A stretch of DNA of 64,000 nucleotides from Vibrio echinoideorum (GTDB lineage Bacteria; Pseudomonadota; Gammaproteobacteria; Enterobacterales; Vibrionaceae): assembly GCF_024347455.1 (NCBI RefSeq), contig NZ_AP025484.1, positions 682,001 to 746,000 of the forward strand. Reading direction: 5' to 3'. Below are positions 1-9,073 of this stretch, one piece after another. Positions within the stretch are counted from its first letter, which is position 1, and each line of letters starts with the position of its first letter. The notes under the pieces are model-generated. The model did no database searches, was not told where the DNA came from, and was given only the letters and a program-made list of their open reading frames with translations. The position numbers were made by a program, and so were the translations under genes.

Positions 1-1
1 G

Positions 2-886
2 TTGATCGAGCCACTGCGTACCTTAGTTAAAAAAGCGATTTGTCATTTAGAACAAGTCGTTACCATCAATGAAACACAGCAAGAGCTCAACAAAGCTGCT
101 GTTGATGATTTGAAGCACACAGAACAATCATTAGAAGCTTCTGTCAGCCTGTGTGATACATGGGCACAGTTAGTCGAACAATCTAAGCACATGAGTATGG
201 AAGCCCAAGAAATCCTTATCTCATGCTTGATGGAATTGTACCCAGAATTAGTGGACGCCCATCAAGAGCAAATGAATTGCAGCGAAACACTGTCGCTTCC
301 TAGTGGCAAAAAGATTCAAGACCTTCTGGTTGTATTAGAAGAAAAGTACCGTTGGGCGATCACGACTGACTTTACTAAAGCGGAGAACAACTACTGGTTC
401 TGGTATCGCTCTCAAGACAAAGAAGAGCCAAGACTCGGAGTTCGAGGCGAGGAACTAGGCGAAGAGCGTGAATTGCCTTTAGATATCGGCCGTCAAGCTT
501 ACCGTTTGTACCATGCTTTATTGCAATTTGCGCCTGGGCTTTCATTGGCTGAATTCCTTGTTAAACAGCCACAGCACCGTGCGATTGCACGCCGTGTATG
601 GACGTTGGGTAACAAAGCGATGGGCGATATTCAAATGAATGTGCTGCATCAAGATTCGCCGCCAATGCACTTGCTGCGTTGCAAGCTAGCGATGTTTGGT
701 GCAACTAAGTTTGATCCTCGTTCAGATCGTTGGGTGCGAGTGACGTTTTTCCAAGGTGCGCCACTTCTTGATGAAATTCATCAGGACGAATGGGTGTTCC
801 CAATATTACCAAGTGAAGCGGAGCTCGCTGACTCACAAAAAGCTACTACACATATCAACGCTCAACATGGAGGTAAATCGTTATGA
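2..886 (+). CDS. Uncharacterised protein, possibly 5'-truncated by the window edge
   Basis: The frame is open from the left edge. The first usable start is a TTG at base 2, so the true N-terminus may lie outside the window. The 294 visible residues are acidic and probably helical in the first half, with a Trp/Tyr-rich patch near residues 120-140. There is no signal peptide, no membrane segment and no motif I recognise. Its stop overlaps the start of the next gene by ATGA, so the two are translationally coupled and probably act together. I cannot assign a function. Confidence 0.75.
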   Translation: MIEPLRTLVKKAICHLEQVVTINETQQELNKAAVDDLKHTEQSLEASVSLCDTWAQLVEQSKHMSMEAQEILISCLMELYPELVDAHQEQMNCSETLSLPSGKKIQDLLVVLEEKYRWAITTDFTKAENNYWFWYRSQDKEEPRLGVRGEELGEERELPLDIGRQAYRLYHALLQFAPGLSLAEFLVKQPQHRAIARRVWTLGNKAMGDIQMNVLHQDSPPMHLLRCKLAMFGATKFDPRSDRWVRVTFFQGAPLLDEIHQDEWVFPILPSEAELADSQKATTHINAQHGGKSL

Positions 887-1620
887 TCGTTTCTCACAAT
901 GAACTGGTAGCGGCCGTCAATAAAGCCTTTCTGGGTATGCGTCGTACATGTGGTGAAGCCGATGTAATAGCGAACATGGTGGCAGATTTACAGATGGTGG
1001 GCTTGGATGGAGTTCGTCATTTTAACAGTGCGAGCAACTTCATCGGGCTAGAAGACGACCGCCCTGTAGATATTCAAGTGCGCAGCGATAATACCGTTGA
1101 AGTTGACCTACACAAGGCGAGCTTAGCCTGTCATCTTCCTGTGATTATGGACTATTCGATTGAAAAAATGGTTGGTAAGAAGACGCTGAAAATTGAGCTA
1201 AATAACTGCCACAACCGTTGGTTGGCGTATAGCGAGCTTGTAAAACTGGCTGCGAAAGGTATCGCGTGCATGGCACGTTGGGATAACGGCTCTAACCCTA
1301 AGAGCACTTTGTATGTTCTTAACCGTGGTTGCGTTGCTCCAGAACTGTTTTTATCAGATTTGCCACTGGCATCGGACGAACATATCCACAATATGACCAT
1401 CGAACTTTCCGTCCAGGATTTCGATATCGAACGTTTGTCAGATGGCTACCAAACACACATTGAATCGGACGCGCTTTTTAAAACTCAAGAGAAAGCGTGG
1501 AACGATGGCATTGAAGTTGATGATGGAGAGTGGGGCGCGTTGAAAGAGACTGCGACGGCTATCCTTGTTGAAAGTAGCCAACGTTCGACTCAAGGTGCAG
1601 GTGAATTAACGGCTTCGTAG
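883..1620 (+). CDS. DUF3726-like protein
   Basis: Soluble protein of 245 residues with no signal peptide or membrane segment. From memory the sequence fits the DUF3726 family. The first 50 residues (VSHNELVAAVNKAF, then GLDGVRHF) also resemble the N-terminal cap of the Ldh_2 malate/lactate dehydrogenase family, but the rest of that enzyme fold is not apparent, so I do not call it an enzyme. It begins inside the stop of the preceding gene (4-base overlap) and is followed by a clear terminator, so it is the last gene of an operon entering from the left. Function unknown. Confidence 0.6.
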   Translation: MIVSHNELVAAVNKAFLGMRRTCGEADVIANMVADLQMVGLDGVRHFNSASNFIGLEDDRPVDIQVRSDNTVEVDLHKASLACHLPVIMDYSIEKMVGKKTLKIELNNCHNRWLAYSELVKLAAKGIACMARWDNGSNPKSTLYVLNRGCVAPELFLSDLPLASDEHIHNMTIELSVQDFDIERLSDGYQTHIESDALFKTQEKAWNDGIEVDDGEWGALKETATAILVESSQRSTQGAGELTAS

Positions 1621-1708
1621 TCGCTAGATTCACTAAATTTGATAGATTTATTAGAACGAATAGATTAACGACAAATAACCCAGTTAGTTTATCAACACAG
1701 ATAAAACC

Positions 1709-1748
1709 AAAGAGCTTAACGTATCCTCACCTCGTTAAGCTCTTTTTA
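1709..1748 (+). terminator. Rho-independent terminator after the DUF3726-like gene
   Basis: A perfect 13-bp stem (1709-1721 with 1733-1745) encloses an 11-base loop, and the 3' arm runs into a T tract. Before it, at 1625, 1643 and 1661, TAGATT recurs with exact 18-base spacing, a faint tandem repeat directly after the stop codon. Confidence 0.85.
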
Positions 1749-1940
1749 TTTGCCTCTCGCTTTTGGTTTGCTTCACTTTATTCTTTCGATCTCTCGTTAG
1801 ATAAATCCCTTCTAAACGGACTGTTTGACACATGTTGTTACCCGTTGAAGGGTAATTGAACAATTAAACGAAGCACCTTCACATTCAGGTTAAACAAACG
1901 GTTTCATTTACAAGCCACTATGCGTATCTTGCTAATTAAA

Positions 1941-1963
1941 GGTGCCAAAGGGCGCCGTTTTTA
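1941..1963 (+). terminator. Small hairpin with T-run upstream of the S33 peptidase gene
   Basis: GGTGCC (1941-1946) pairs with GGCGCC (1951-1956) with one G-U pair around a 4-base loop, followed by G and a T tract. It lies about 45 bases before the start of the peptidase gene, so it could be a second terminator of the upstream operon or a leader attenuator. I see nothing else in 1749-2005. Confidence 0.35.
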
Positions 1964-2005
1964 TTCGTACCGATGACTTTAGAATCAGATAAAAAGGAAT
2001 GAAGC

Positions 2006-3298
2006 GTGCAAGCTAACTTTATTGATGGAACCACCCTGTATCGTCAGCACTCTTTTGAGTTGCCACTCGATTACCAAGCCAAAGATGGACAACAGATCCA
2101 AGTCTTCGCACGTGAACTGGTTGATGTTACAAAAGACGCACAAGAACTGCCGTGGTTGATCTATTTTCAAGGTGGGCCAGGCTTTCCTTCTCCACGAGTA
2201 AGCGGTCAATCAGGCTGGATAAAGCGTGCATTGCAAAACTATCGTGTTCTGCTTCTTGACCAACGCGGCACAGGCAACAGCACAGTGATTAGCCATGAAA
2301 CTTTGGCGCATCTGTCCCCAGAGCAACAAGTCGAATATTTAACGCATTTCAGAGCGGATAACATTGTTCGTGACGCCGAAGCGATTCGTGAGCAATTCGG
2401 TGTTAAGCAATGGTCGACGATTGGCCAAAGCTTTGGTGGCTTCTGCACCTTGAGCTATTTGTCACTGTTCCCACAAAGCCTACAGCGCTGCTATGTAACG
2501 GGCGGCATTCCGTCTATTGAGCGTGAAGCTGATGATGTATATCGTGCGACTTACGAGCGTGTAGAAGACAAAAACAGGGCTTTCTTTGCTCAGTTCCCAC
2601 AAGCGCAAGCTATGTGTCGTGAGATCTCTGATTATCTGCTTAACAATGATGTGAGACTGCCAAACGGTCAGGTGTTCACAGTTGAACAGTTCCAGTTGAT
2701 CGGCATTAATCTTGGTGGCGGCGAAGCAAACCTTCCGATGTACTTCACGCTAGAGAGTGCGTTTGTTGAAGTTAATGGTAACAAGCAGTTGAGCTACAGT
2801 TTCTTAAATCAAATGCAGCAAGAGCAGGGTTACCTAACGAATCCAATCTACGCAATTTTGCATGAATCGATTTACTGCCAAGGCACAGCATCACAATGGT
2901 CGGCTCACAGAGTACGCGAACAGTACCCACATTTTAACTACCAAGCGGGTAGCGAGTTCTGGTTTACCGGAGAGATGGTGTACCCATGGATGTTCGACCA
3001 ACTAGAAACGTTGAAGCCATTGCGCGAAGCGGCGAATCTTTTGGCTGAGAAATCGGATTGGGACAAGTTGTATAATGCAGAACAGCTGAGCAAGAACACG
3101 GTGCCAATGGCATGTGCGGTTTACGCTGATGATATGTACGTAGAACTGGATTACAGCCGTGAAACACTGGCGAATATTCCAAACTCAAAAGCGTGGATTA
3201 CCAACGAGTATGAACACAATGGCTTGAGAGTCGATGGCGAAAGAATTGTAGATAGATTAATGACGATGGTTGAAGCGTTAGAAAACCTGCCAAAATAA
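2006..3298 (+). CDS. Alpha/beta hydrolase, proline iminopeptidase-like (S33 type)
   Basis: Cytoplasmic hydrolase of 430 residues in the long class of prolyl aminopeptidase-like enzymes, which release N-terminal proline from peptides. It shows the oxyanion segment QGGPG near residue 58, the nucleophile elbow GQSFGG near residue 139, an Asp candidate in YADDMY and a His candidate in NEYEHNG near the C-terminus, as expected for a Ser-Asp-His triad. No signal peptide is present. The start is a GTG at 2006 behind an AAAAGGA ribosome site. It is a single-gene unit ending in its own terminator. Exact substrate preference is inferred from the family only. Confidence 0.8.
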   Translation: MQANFIDGTTLYRQHSFELPLDYQAKDGQQIQVFARELVDVTKDAQELPWLIYFQGGPGFPSPRVSGQSGWIKRALQNYRVLLLDQRGTGNSTVISHETLAHLSPEQQVEYLTHFRADNIVRDAEAIREQFGVKQWSTIGQSFGGFCTLSYLSLFPQSLQRCYVTGGIPSIEREADDVYRATYERVEDKNRAFFAQFPQAQAMCREISDYLLNNDVRLPNGQVFTVEQFQLIGINLGGGEANLPMYFTLESAFVEVNGNKQLSYSFLNQMQQEQGYLTNPIYAILHESIYCQGTASQWSAHRVREQYPHFNYQAGSEFWFTGEMVYPWMFDQLETLKPLREAANLLAEKSDWDKLYNAEQLSKNTVPMACAVYADDMYVELDYSRETLANIPNSKAWITNEYEHNGLRVDGERIVDRLMTMVEALENLPK

Positions 3299-3303
3299 TT
3301 AGA

Positions 3304-3451
3304 CGATTTACGTTAGAAGCTGTCTACTTTAGAGGCTATCTACGTTAAAAAGTTATCTACGTAAAAAGCTATGTACGTTAGTGGCCATCTGCGTTAAAGG
3401 CTATCTACGTCAGAAGCTATCTGTGTTAAAAGCTATCTACGTTAGAAATAA
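3304..3451 (+). repeat. Degenerate 16-bp tandem repeat, about 9 copies
   Basis: Starting six bases after the peptidase stop codon, a unit close to CTATCTACGTTAGAAG is repeated about nine times with 1-4 substitutions per copy and one single-base insertion. There is no reading frame through it. It lies inside the transcript, before the terminator at 3471. Confidence 0.85.
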
Positions 3452-3470
3452 GGTACGCCAGAAACAAGAA

Positions 3471-3498
3471 AACGCTGCATCCGTGCAGCGTTTTTTTT
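3471..3498 (+). terminator. Terminator of the S33 peptidase gene
   Basis: AACGCTGCA (3471-3479) pairs perfectly with TGCAGCGTT (3484-3492) around a 4-base loop, followed by a run of eight T. Confidence 0.9.
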
Positions 3499-3595
3499 AT
3501 GTCATCGAACTGTGTTTTACTAGCCGTGATGTTAAGAACTACAGCTAACTGAAACGATAGAGTTTAAGAACCGGGAGGGATAGTTCCTAAATTCA

Positions 3596-3778
3596 TTAAG
3601 GTTGGATGACGATATCTTGAGTTTCTGTGGTAGTTAAGCTGGCGCGGTTTTGTTTGATAAGTTGAGCCGCATAAGAAGGACTCACAGCTTGAACTTCGCC
3701 TTTTGATCGAATCGTTAATGCTTCCCACGCATGGTCACGGTATTTGCCTGTTTGTGTATATTCAATAAGTACTCTCAT
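3596..3778 (-). CDS. Small hypothetical protein (60 aa)
   Basis: The start ATG is preceded by a GGAAGAA ribosome site at good spacing. The 60-residue product is soluble, basic in the middle, with a Thr-rich tail and no motif I recognise. It reads like a small conserved protein rather than a chance frame: it begins MRVLIEYTQTGKYRD with a pattern of alternating beta-like residues. Another tiny gene lies upstream on the same strand, with a terminator between them, so they are separate units. Confidence 0.55.
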   Translation of the reverse strand: MRVLIEYTQTGKYRDHAWEALTIRSKGEVQAVSPSYAAQLIKQNRASLTTTETQDIVIQP

Positions 3779-3933
3779 GATTCTTCCATTCGGTGTGTGG
3801 TTAACGTGCTACTAACATTAGCGGCTTTGTGTTGGTTGCACACCTGTTAAATATGAAACATAAGATTAACCAAATGAGAATGTGTGTAACTTGAAAAACA
3901 GAAGGAATTGCACATATAACAAACAGTGGATAT

Positions 3934-3960
3934 AAAAAAACGCTGCACAGTGGCAGCGTT
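3934..3960 (-). terminator. Terminator of the 75-aa gene (minus strand)
   Basis: AACGCTGC (3939-3946) and GCAGCGTT (3953-3960) form an 8-bp stem. On the minus strand it is followed by a T run (A run 3934-3940 on the plus strand). The stem resembles that of the terminator at 3471. Confidence 0.8.
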
Positions 3961-3985
3961 AAAATAGAGATAAGTTGAAGAGCGA

Positions 3986-4213
3986 TCAGCTGTTTTCTAA
4001 ACCAACGATCTTACGCGCGGACATCACCGCACTATCTAAATCGGTCAATCTACCAGCACTCGCAGGACCAAGAACTGATGAATACAAAGCCAACTGCTTC
4101 TCAAATGATAAATCTAATTGGTTATATAGATTTTGGCGGATTTGAGCGTGTTGCTGTGGCTTTGCGCTCGACAGGCCTTCCAACGTATCGTAGATGAGTG
4201 TAGTTGTATCCAT
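3986..4213 (-). CDS. Small hypothetical protein (75 aa)
   Basis: The ATG start has an AAGGACAG ribosome site just upstream and a terminator follows 25 bases after the stop, so this is a complete gene. The product is soluble and mostly helical by composition, with no Cys and no recognised motif. Function unknown. Confidence 0.65.
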   Translation of the reverse strand: MDTTTLIYDTLEGLSSAKPQQHAQIRQNLYNQLDLSFEKQLALYSSVLGPASAGRLTDLDSAVMSARKIVGLENS

Positions 4214-4371
4214 ATCTGTCCTTAGTACACCTTTATAAAATTTTGTATATTATGCACTTGGTGTCATCTTTGTTCTGCGAGATTGATCGCATTATGTGCA
4301 GCTCTGCTTAATAGTGTAATCAGTTGGTTATAATTGTGTTGTTTTGACGATGTTAACTATGAAATCAACAT

Positions 4372-4401
4372 AAAGAAAAGGAGGCCAATGTGCCTCCTTT
4401 T
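4372..4401 (-). terminator. Terminator of the cbb3-type oxidase operon
   Basis: A 10-bp perfect stem (4376-4385 with 4392-4401) with a 6-base loop. Read on the minus strand it is followed by a T-rich stretch. It lies 20 bases past the stop of the pentahaem gene. Confidence 0.85.
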
Positions 4402-4420
4402 AAAGGGTGATAGATAGCGG

Positions 4421-6577
4421 TTATCTAATGTTAATCGAGTTATCTCTGCGGTCATACATGTCTGGTGTGGTATGTAAGCCGCCAGCGTAACCTGCAGCTT
4501 CCAGTGTTTCTCTTACCTCTCTAACATGTTCCGCGGTTACTGGCTCCTCTCTATCCCCAAGGTGCAATCGTACGAAGGTGATCAACTCTGCCAAGCGTTT
4601 ATCCGACAGGACATCTTCAAAACTTGCCATCGGCATGAAGTTTCTGTCTTTGTCGAGATAAGTGGGTTGAAGGCCGCGCACGGTTACCGCGATGGTGTTG
4701 AACGGGTCGCTGTGCATGATGATGCCATTATTCAGCAGTGTAGGTGCGATGGGATCTCGCCCTTTACCATCGTCACCATGACAAGCACCACACGTTTGGC
4801 GGTAAGTGGTGTAAATGTCAGTCGCGTAAGCGTCTTCATCAAACCCTTTAGGCTGCAACGGAACAGCGTCACTGCTGATGGTGTTGTTGATGTCACCACT
4901 GAGTAGGTAATAGGACATCGACTCGACATCTTCACGAGTCATCAAGCTCAGGCTGTTTTTCACTACGTCTGCCATACCCGCAAAAGCAGTCCCTTTGTCT
5001 GAGTGACCGGTATGTAAGAAGTCGGTGAGTGTTGCTTCGTCCCAACCGTCGATATACAGCTCATTGGCCGTGATATCAGGCGCGTTCCAACCATCAATCA
5101 AGTTACCTTGGAAAATACGTTCTGGTATCAGTGCTTGAGCAATGTTTCGTGGTGTATGACACTCAGAGCAGTGTCCAAGTCCCGCAACCCAGTACTTCCC
5201 TTGTTGCCATTTGTCGACGTTTTCGACTTCCGTTTTAAGATTTTCAGGCACTTGGTAGTCAATCGGATCGGTATCCATGAACACAATATTCCACCCGAGC
5301 AACCCTAGACGAATGTTCGATGGGAACATCATGCTGTTGTCGTCATTACGTCGAGGCACCGCGGTGATTGATTGCATGTATTCCCACAAGTCGACCATGT
5401 CTTGGTCTGTGAGATGCTGATATGACGTGTAGGGCATAGCTGGGTAGAGGTATCCATTTTTACCTTTACCACTAACCAAAGCGTCCCTGAAATCATCGAA
5501 ATCGTAAGTACCGATACCTTCCGTTGTGTGTGGCGTAATATTGGTTGAATAGACGGTGCCAAAAGGTGTCACAAAAGGAAGCCCGCCAGCAAAGGGTTCG
5601 CCACCTTCTGCACTATGACACGCGACACAGTCACCGGCATAAGCGAGGTATTCACCACGCTCAACAGACTGAGCTTCTAGGTTCGCTAGTCTTTGTTGTT
5701 GCATTGAACCCGAGTGTCGAATATAAGCCCCAAGCGCGAGTATCTCGTTCTCCGTCAGCTGTGTATCAAACGCAGGCATTAGGTTGTTCAAACCTTTGTT
5801 GATAGTGTGTTGTATCTCTTCGATACTGCCGCCGTGTAACCAGATATCGTCAGAAAGATCAGGCACGCCTATCAAAGGGTTCGCAACCGAACCATCAGCA
5901 TGACAAGACGAGCAGTATTTTACAAACAGCTCTTTACCGACTTTAACTTTCACCTCTGGCACATCGGTATGACGTTGATTAAGTGAGGCTAGATAATAAG
6001 AGACCTTAGCCACTTCATCGGGACGCATTATCTCGCTCCAACCCGGCATCGCGCCATTTCTTCCTTTGGCGATCGATTGAATGATCGCTTCATCACTGCC
6101 GCCATATAGCCACTCTTGGTCAATAAGGTTAGGGAAGTGTTTCTGACCTTGTGCGTTATTTCTATGGCAAGCTGCGCAGTGGGTTTGGAACAAAATCTGC
6201 CCGCTGTTCACTATTTCAGGAACACCAGCCAAGCCTTCGAGGGTTGTCTCTGCTGTTTGAGAAAATTGCTCGTTTAACGTTGTGCTGGGTGAGCTGAGCT
6301 TATCGTCGCTTTGTTTCCAATCGACTAATCCTTCCCATTCCCCTAATCCAGGGTAAAGGACTAAATAGCCTGCAGACATTAAGAAGGCAACGGCATAGCT
6401 AACAAAGAGTAGTTTTGGCGGTGGCGCATCCTTTTCTTCAATCCCATCAAAAGTGCCAAGGGTGTGGTCTTGATCGGCCTGGTGATTGCTACGCCAATAT
6501 TTAACGACAACGGACACCATAAGAACGAAAAAAATTAAAGTTAAAATTACCGCCCATAGATTCCAGAATGTACTCAT
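4421..6577 (-). CDS. ccoP: Pentahaem CcoP-type subunit fused to a three-haem dehydrogenase-like cytochrome c
   Basis: A 718-residue membrane-anchored cytochrome c, more than twice the usual CcoP length of about 300. Two N-terminal membrane segments (about 8-26 and 55-75) are followed by five CxxCH haem sites at about residues 134, 222, 317, 470 and 596. The first two form the normal dihaem CcoP part. The last three have the spacing and sequence of the three-haem cytochrome subunit of membrane alcohol, aldehyde or gluconate dehydrogenases (for example GDCVACHSA, then GHCSECHTPRN). The start overlaps the ccoO stop by ATGA. I infer that electrons from a periplasmic dehydrogenase, or from a cytochrome pool other than bc1, enter the oxidase directly. 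No such dehydrogenase is in the window. Confidence 0.85.
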   Translation of the reverse strand: MSTFWNLWAVILTLIFFVLMVSVVVKYWRSNHQADQDHTLGTFDGIEEKDAPPPKLLFVSYAVAFLMSAGYLVLYPGLGEWEGLVDWKQSDDKLSSPSTTLNEQFSQTAETTLEGLAGVPEIVNSGQILFQTHCAACHRNNAQGQKHFPNLIDQEWLYGGSDEAIIQSIAKGRNGAMPGWSEIMRPDEVAKVSYYLASLNQRHTDVPEVKVKVGKELFVKYCSSCHADGSVANPLIGVPDLSDDIWLHGGSIEEIQHTINKGLNNLMPAFDTQLTENEILALGAYIRHSGSMQQQRLANLEAQSVERGEYLAYAGDCVACHSAEGGEPFAGGLPFVTPFGTVYSTNITPHTTEGIGTYDFDDFRDALVSGKGKNGYLYPAMPYTSYQHLTDQDMVDLWEYMQSITAVPRRNDDNSMMFPSNIRLGLLGWNIVFMDTDPIDYQVPENLKTEVENVDKWQQGKYWVAGLGHCSECHTPRNIAQALIPERIFQGNLIDGWNAPDITANELYIDGWDEATLTDFLHTGHSDKGTAFAGMADVVKNSLSLMTREDVESMSYYLLSGDINNTISSDAVPLQPKGFDEDAYATDIYTTYRQTCGACHGDDGKGRDPIAPTLLNNGIIMHSDPFNTIAVTVRGLQPTYLDKDRNFMPMASFEDVLSDKRLAELITFVRLHLGDREEPVTAEHVREVRETLEAAGYAGGLHTTPDMYDRRDNSINIR

Positions 6578-7188
6578 TGTGATACCTCCTGTGACGTATC
6601 TTTACCAAGGCTTTGTAAGTAGCGAATCAGAGCTTCACCTTTGGTTTTTCCTCTCACCTGTAACCTAGCGTCACCAATTTCTTGATCGGTATAAGGCACA
6701 CCTAAGGTACGTAAAACCTCCATTTTGGCGCTGATATCATCGCCTGTAAGCGTTTGCTCAAACAGCCATGGGTAAGAGGGCATGATCGATGTAGGTATGA
6801 CTTTTCGGGGATCAATTAGGTGAATAACATGCCACTGGTCAGAATACTTTCTACCAAGGTTAGTTAGGTCAGGCCCCGTACGTTTAGAACCCCACAAGTT
6901 GGGAAACTCATAGATATCGTCTGCTTCTTTATTCGGACGACCATTGCGTTTCACTTCCGGTTCTAGAGGACGAACCATTTGTGTATGACACACATGACAG
7001 CCTTCACTGATGTAGATGTCTCGTCCTGCTAACTCGAGAGGTGTGAGCGGCATCGCTAAGCTGCCCTTGGCGATATCATCCCCACGGACAATGCTTGGCA
7101 CTACCCAAACCAACAGAGAGAAAGAAGCAACGACAACGGTGGTCAAAATTAAAATGACGATTGAATGTGTAAAGTCTTTACTCATCAT
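6574..7188 (-). CDS. ccoO: cbb3-type cytochrome c oxidase subunit II (CcoO)
   Basis: A 204-residue monohaem cytochrome c with one N-terminal membrane anchor (about 10-32) and the typical CcoO haem site GCHVCHTQMVRPL, followed by the conserved motif with the tandem Arg/Pro residues. It transfers electrons from CcoP to CcoN in the terminal oxidase. It starts directly after the ccoN stop and overlaps the next gene by four bases, so the three subunits are tightly coupled. The start has two adjacent Met codons; either is possible. Confidence 0.92.
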   Translation of the reverse strand: MMSKDFTHSIVILILTTVVVASFSLLVWVVPSIVRGDDIAKGSLAMPLTPLELAGRDIYISEGCHVCHTQMVRPLEPEVKRNGRPNKEADDIYEFPNLWGSKRTGPDLTNLGRKYSDQWHVIHLIDPRKVIPTSIMPSYPWLFEQTLTGDDISAKMEVLRTLGVPYTDQEIGDARLQVRGKTKGEALIRYLQSLGKDTSQEVSQ

Positions 7189-8613
7189 TTAAGCTCCCTG
7201 ATTAACGGCATGTTTAGCGTCATGTACGACTGGCATACGAACCGTTTTGAACAAATTAAATGCCATAAGGAATAAGCCCAGAACAAACAATGCACCGCCA
7301 AAGAATCGTAAGAACAACCAAGGTGCTTTAAAGTCCATAGCTTCAACAAAACTGTAAATCAGTTCACCATTTTCATTTTGAGCGAGCCACATATAACCCT
7401 CGCCGATGCCTGCGACCCAAAGTGCTATCGCATAAAGAGCGACACCAGCATGAGCAAGCCAGAAGTGCCATTTAATCAGTCGTCGTGACCAAAGATCGGT
7501 TTGGCCCCATAAGCGTGGAATGAAATAGTAAAAAACCGCGATCCCTGACATTCCAACCCATCCGAGTGCTGCGGAATGTACGTGACCGATAATCCATTCG
7601 GTGTTGTGTGCCACCATGTTGAACCAGCGAATAGCAAGTAGGGGACCTTCGAATGTCGCTAAGCAGTAGTAAAGAATCGCTGAGAAAAAGAATAAAAGAA
7701 TGTAGTCGGACTTCAGCTTTTCTTTGTTTTGAAGAAGGGTCATTGCGCTATTGAACGCACCTGCCCAGGAAGGGAGCCATAATATCAATGACATCACGAT
7801 TCCGATGTTCTGAATCCAGATGGGAACGGAAGAGTAAACTAAGTGATGCGTTCCGGCCCACGTGTAAAAGCCGACCAATCCCCAGAAATGGATCACAGAC
7901 AACCGGTAGGAATAGATAGGTCGATCCGCCGCTTTAGGTATGAAGTAGTAATTCATACCAATCACACCAGCTGTTAGCAAGAAACCGACGGCATTATGTC
8001 CCCACCACCACTGAACAATTGCATCTTGAGCCCCCGCAAATACAGAGTAAGACTTCATTGCCGAGACCGGCATCGCGAGGTTGTTCACAATGAAAATCAT
8101 GGCAACAACGATGATGAAAGCAGCAAAGAACCAGTTAGCTACAAAGATATGGCTCACTTTCCGCTTAGCAAGGGTGCCAAAAAACAACACCGCATACAGC
8201 ACCCAAACCAACACAATCATTAAGTCGATTGGCCATTCAAGCTCCGCATACTCTTTTGAACTGGTGTGGCCCGCGGGTAAGGAGACGACCGCGAGCAACA
8301 AAATGAATTGCCAACTCCAAAATACCATCCATGACAGGCTTTTATTGAACAGCTCACAATGACCAGTTCGTTGGGCAATATAGAGTGACGTTCCCATGAG
8401 AATATTGACCACGAACCCGTAAATTACGCCTGAAGTGTGCAGTGGACGAAGACGGCCAAATTGAAAGTATTGAGAATCGAAATTGAGGACTGGCCAATAC
8501 AACTGGGCGGCGAGGATCACGCCGATGATCATACCTACAATAGCCCAAATCAAAGACGCGATGATAAAGTATCTCACGACCTTAATGTTGTACTGCGTTG
8601 TCACTTGTTCCAT
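7189..8613 (-). CDS. ccoN: cbb3-type cytochrome c oxidase subunit I (CcoN)
   Basis: Catalytic haem-copper subunit of 474 residues with about twelve membrane segments. Visible ligands are the low-spin haem His in RPLHTSG near residue 58, the CuB His region WWGHNAV, the THHLVYS pair and the GHVHSAALGW motif for the haems. It reduces oxygen to water at the inner membrane. An AAGGAG ribosome site precedes the ATG. The gene order here is cytochrome c, ccoN, ccoO, ccoP with no ccoQ and no ccoGHIS assembly genes, unlike the usual ccoNOQP operon, so this is probably a second, divergent cbb3 oxidase. Confidence 0.93.
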   Translation of the reverse strand: MEQVTTQYNIKVVRYFIIASLIWAIVGMIIGVILAAQLYWPVLNFDSQYFQFGRLRPLHTSGVIYGFVVNILMGTSLYIAQRTGHCELFNKSLSWMVFWSWQFILLLAVVSLPAGHTSSKEYAELEWPIDLMIVLVWVLYAVLFFGTLAKRKVSHIFVANWFFAAFIIVVAMIFIVNNLAMPVSAMKSYSVFAGAQDAIVQWWWGHNAVGFLLTAGVIGMNYYFIPKAADRPIYSYRLSVIHFWGLVGFYTWAGTHHLVYSSVPIWIQNIGIVMSLILWLPSWAGAFNSAMTLLQNKEKLKSDYILLFFFSAILYYCLATFEGPLLAIRWFNMVAHNTEWIIGHVHSAALGWVGMSGIAVFYYFIPRLWGQTDLWSRRLIKWHFWLAHAGVALYAIALWVAGIGEGYMWLAQNENGELIYSFVEAMDFKAPWLFLRFFGGALFVLGLFLMAFNLFKTVRMPVVHDAKHAVNQGA

Positions 8614-8680
8614 AACAAGGCTCCTTGCCTAAAGTTTTGAATCGTCGTCTAGTTGTTCTTTAATACTGGTCTGTGCATCT

Positions 8681-9073
8681 TTATTGAGATTCGTGGCCCA
8701 GTTGAGAGTCTTTATCCATCTGTGCCTCGAGACCTAATTGAGAGTAGAAATACGAAATATCTCGGATGTCTTGATCGGAAAGCGTGTCGGCTTGTTGCTG
8801 CATAAGTATCGCCAAACCGCTGGTTCTTTCTCTGGTCTGGTAGTCTTTTAAAGAAGATATGAGATAACCGACCTTCTGACCTCGAAGGTTAGGGTAGGGA
8901 TCTTGTGTCGAGATACCATCTTCGCCATGACAGGTCATGCATACCTTGGCTTTTTGTTTACCTAATTCAAATTTTGCATTATCGGCTTCTGCATAAACTG
9001 GATGCGTTACGAGCGTCATTAAAAGGACGGAAAGTGCGGTTATGGGGTTAAACTTGTGTGTATTTAAACTCAT
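8681..9073 (-). CDS. Periplasmic monohaem cytochrome c
   Basis: Small c4/c5-like cytochrome with a signal peptide (hydrophobic about residues 12-25, ending VYA), one haem site CMTCH near residue 47 and a candidate distal Met region after it. I chose the ATG at 9073 rather than a start ten codons earlier because an AAGGGAA ribosome site lies just before it and it gives a standard signal peptide. It is first in the operon with ccoN, O and P, 67 bases upstream of ccoN, and is the likely soluble electron donor to the oxidase. Confidence 0.85.
   Translation of the reverse strand: MSLNTHKFNPITALSVLLMTLVTHPVYAEADNAKFELGKQKAKVCMTCHGEDGISTQDPYPNLRGQKVGYLISSLKDYQTRERTSGLAILMQQQADTLSDQDIRDISYFYSQLGLEAQMDKDSQLGHESQ

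Noticed and set aside
3304..3451. Possible CRISPR array
   Set aside because: Units are directly adjacent with no spacers, too short and degenerate, and no cas gene is near.
3596..4213. Toxin-antitoxin pair formed by the two tiny genes
   Set aside because: They are separated by a terminator, and neither product resembles a known toxin or antitoxin.
4526..5802. Several plus-strand frames inside the pentahaem gene
   Set aside because: They are shadows opposite clear haem-binding coding sequence.
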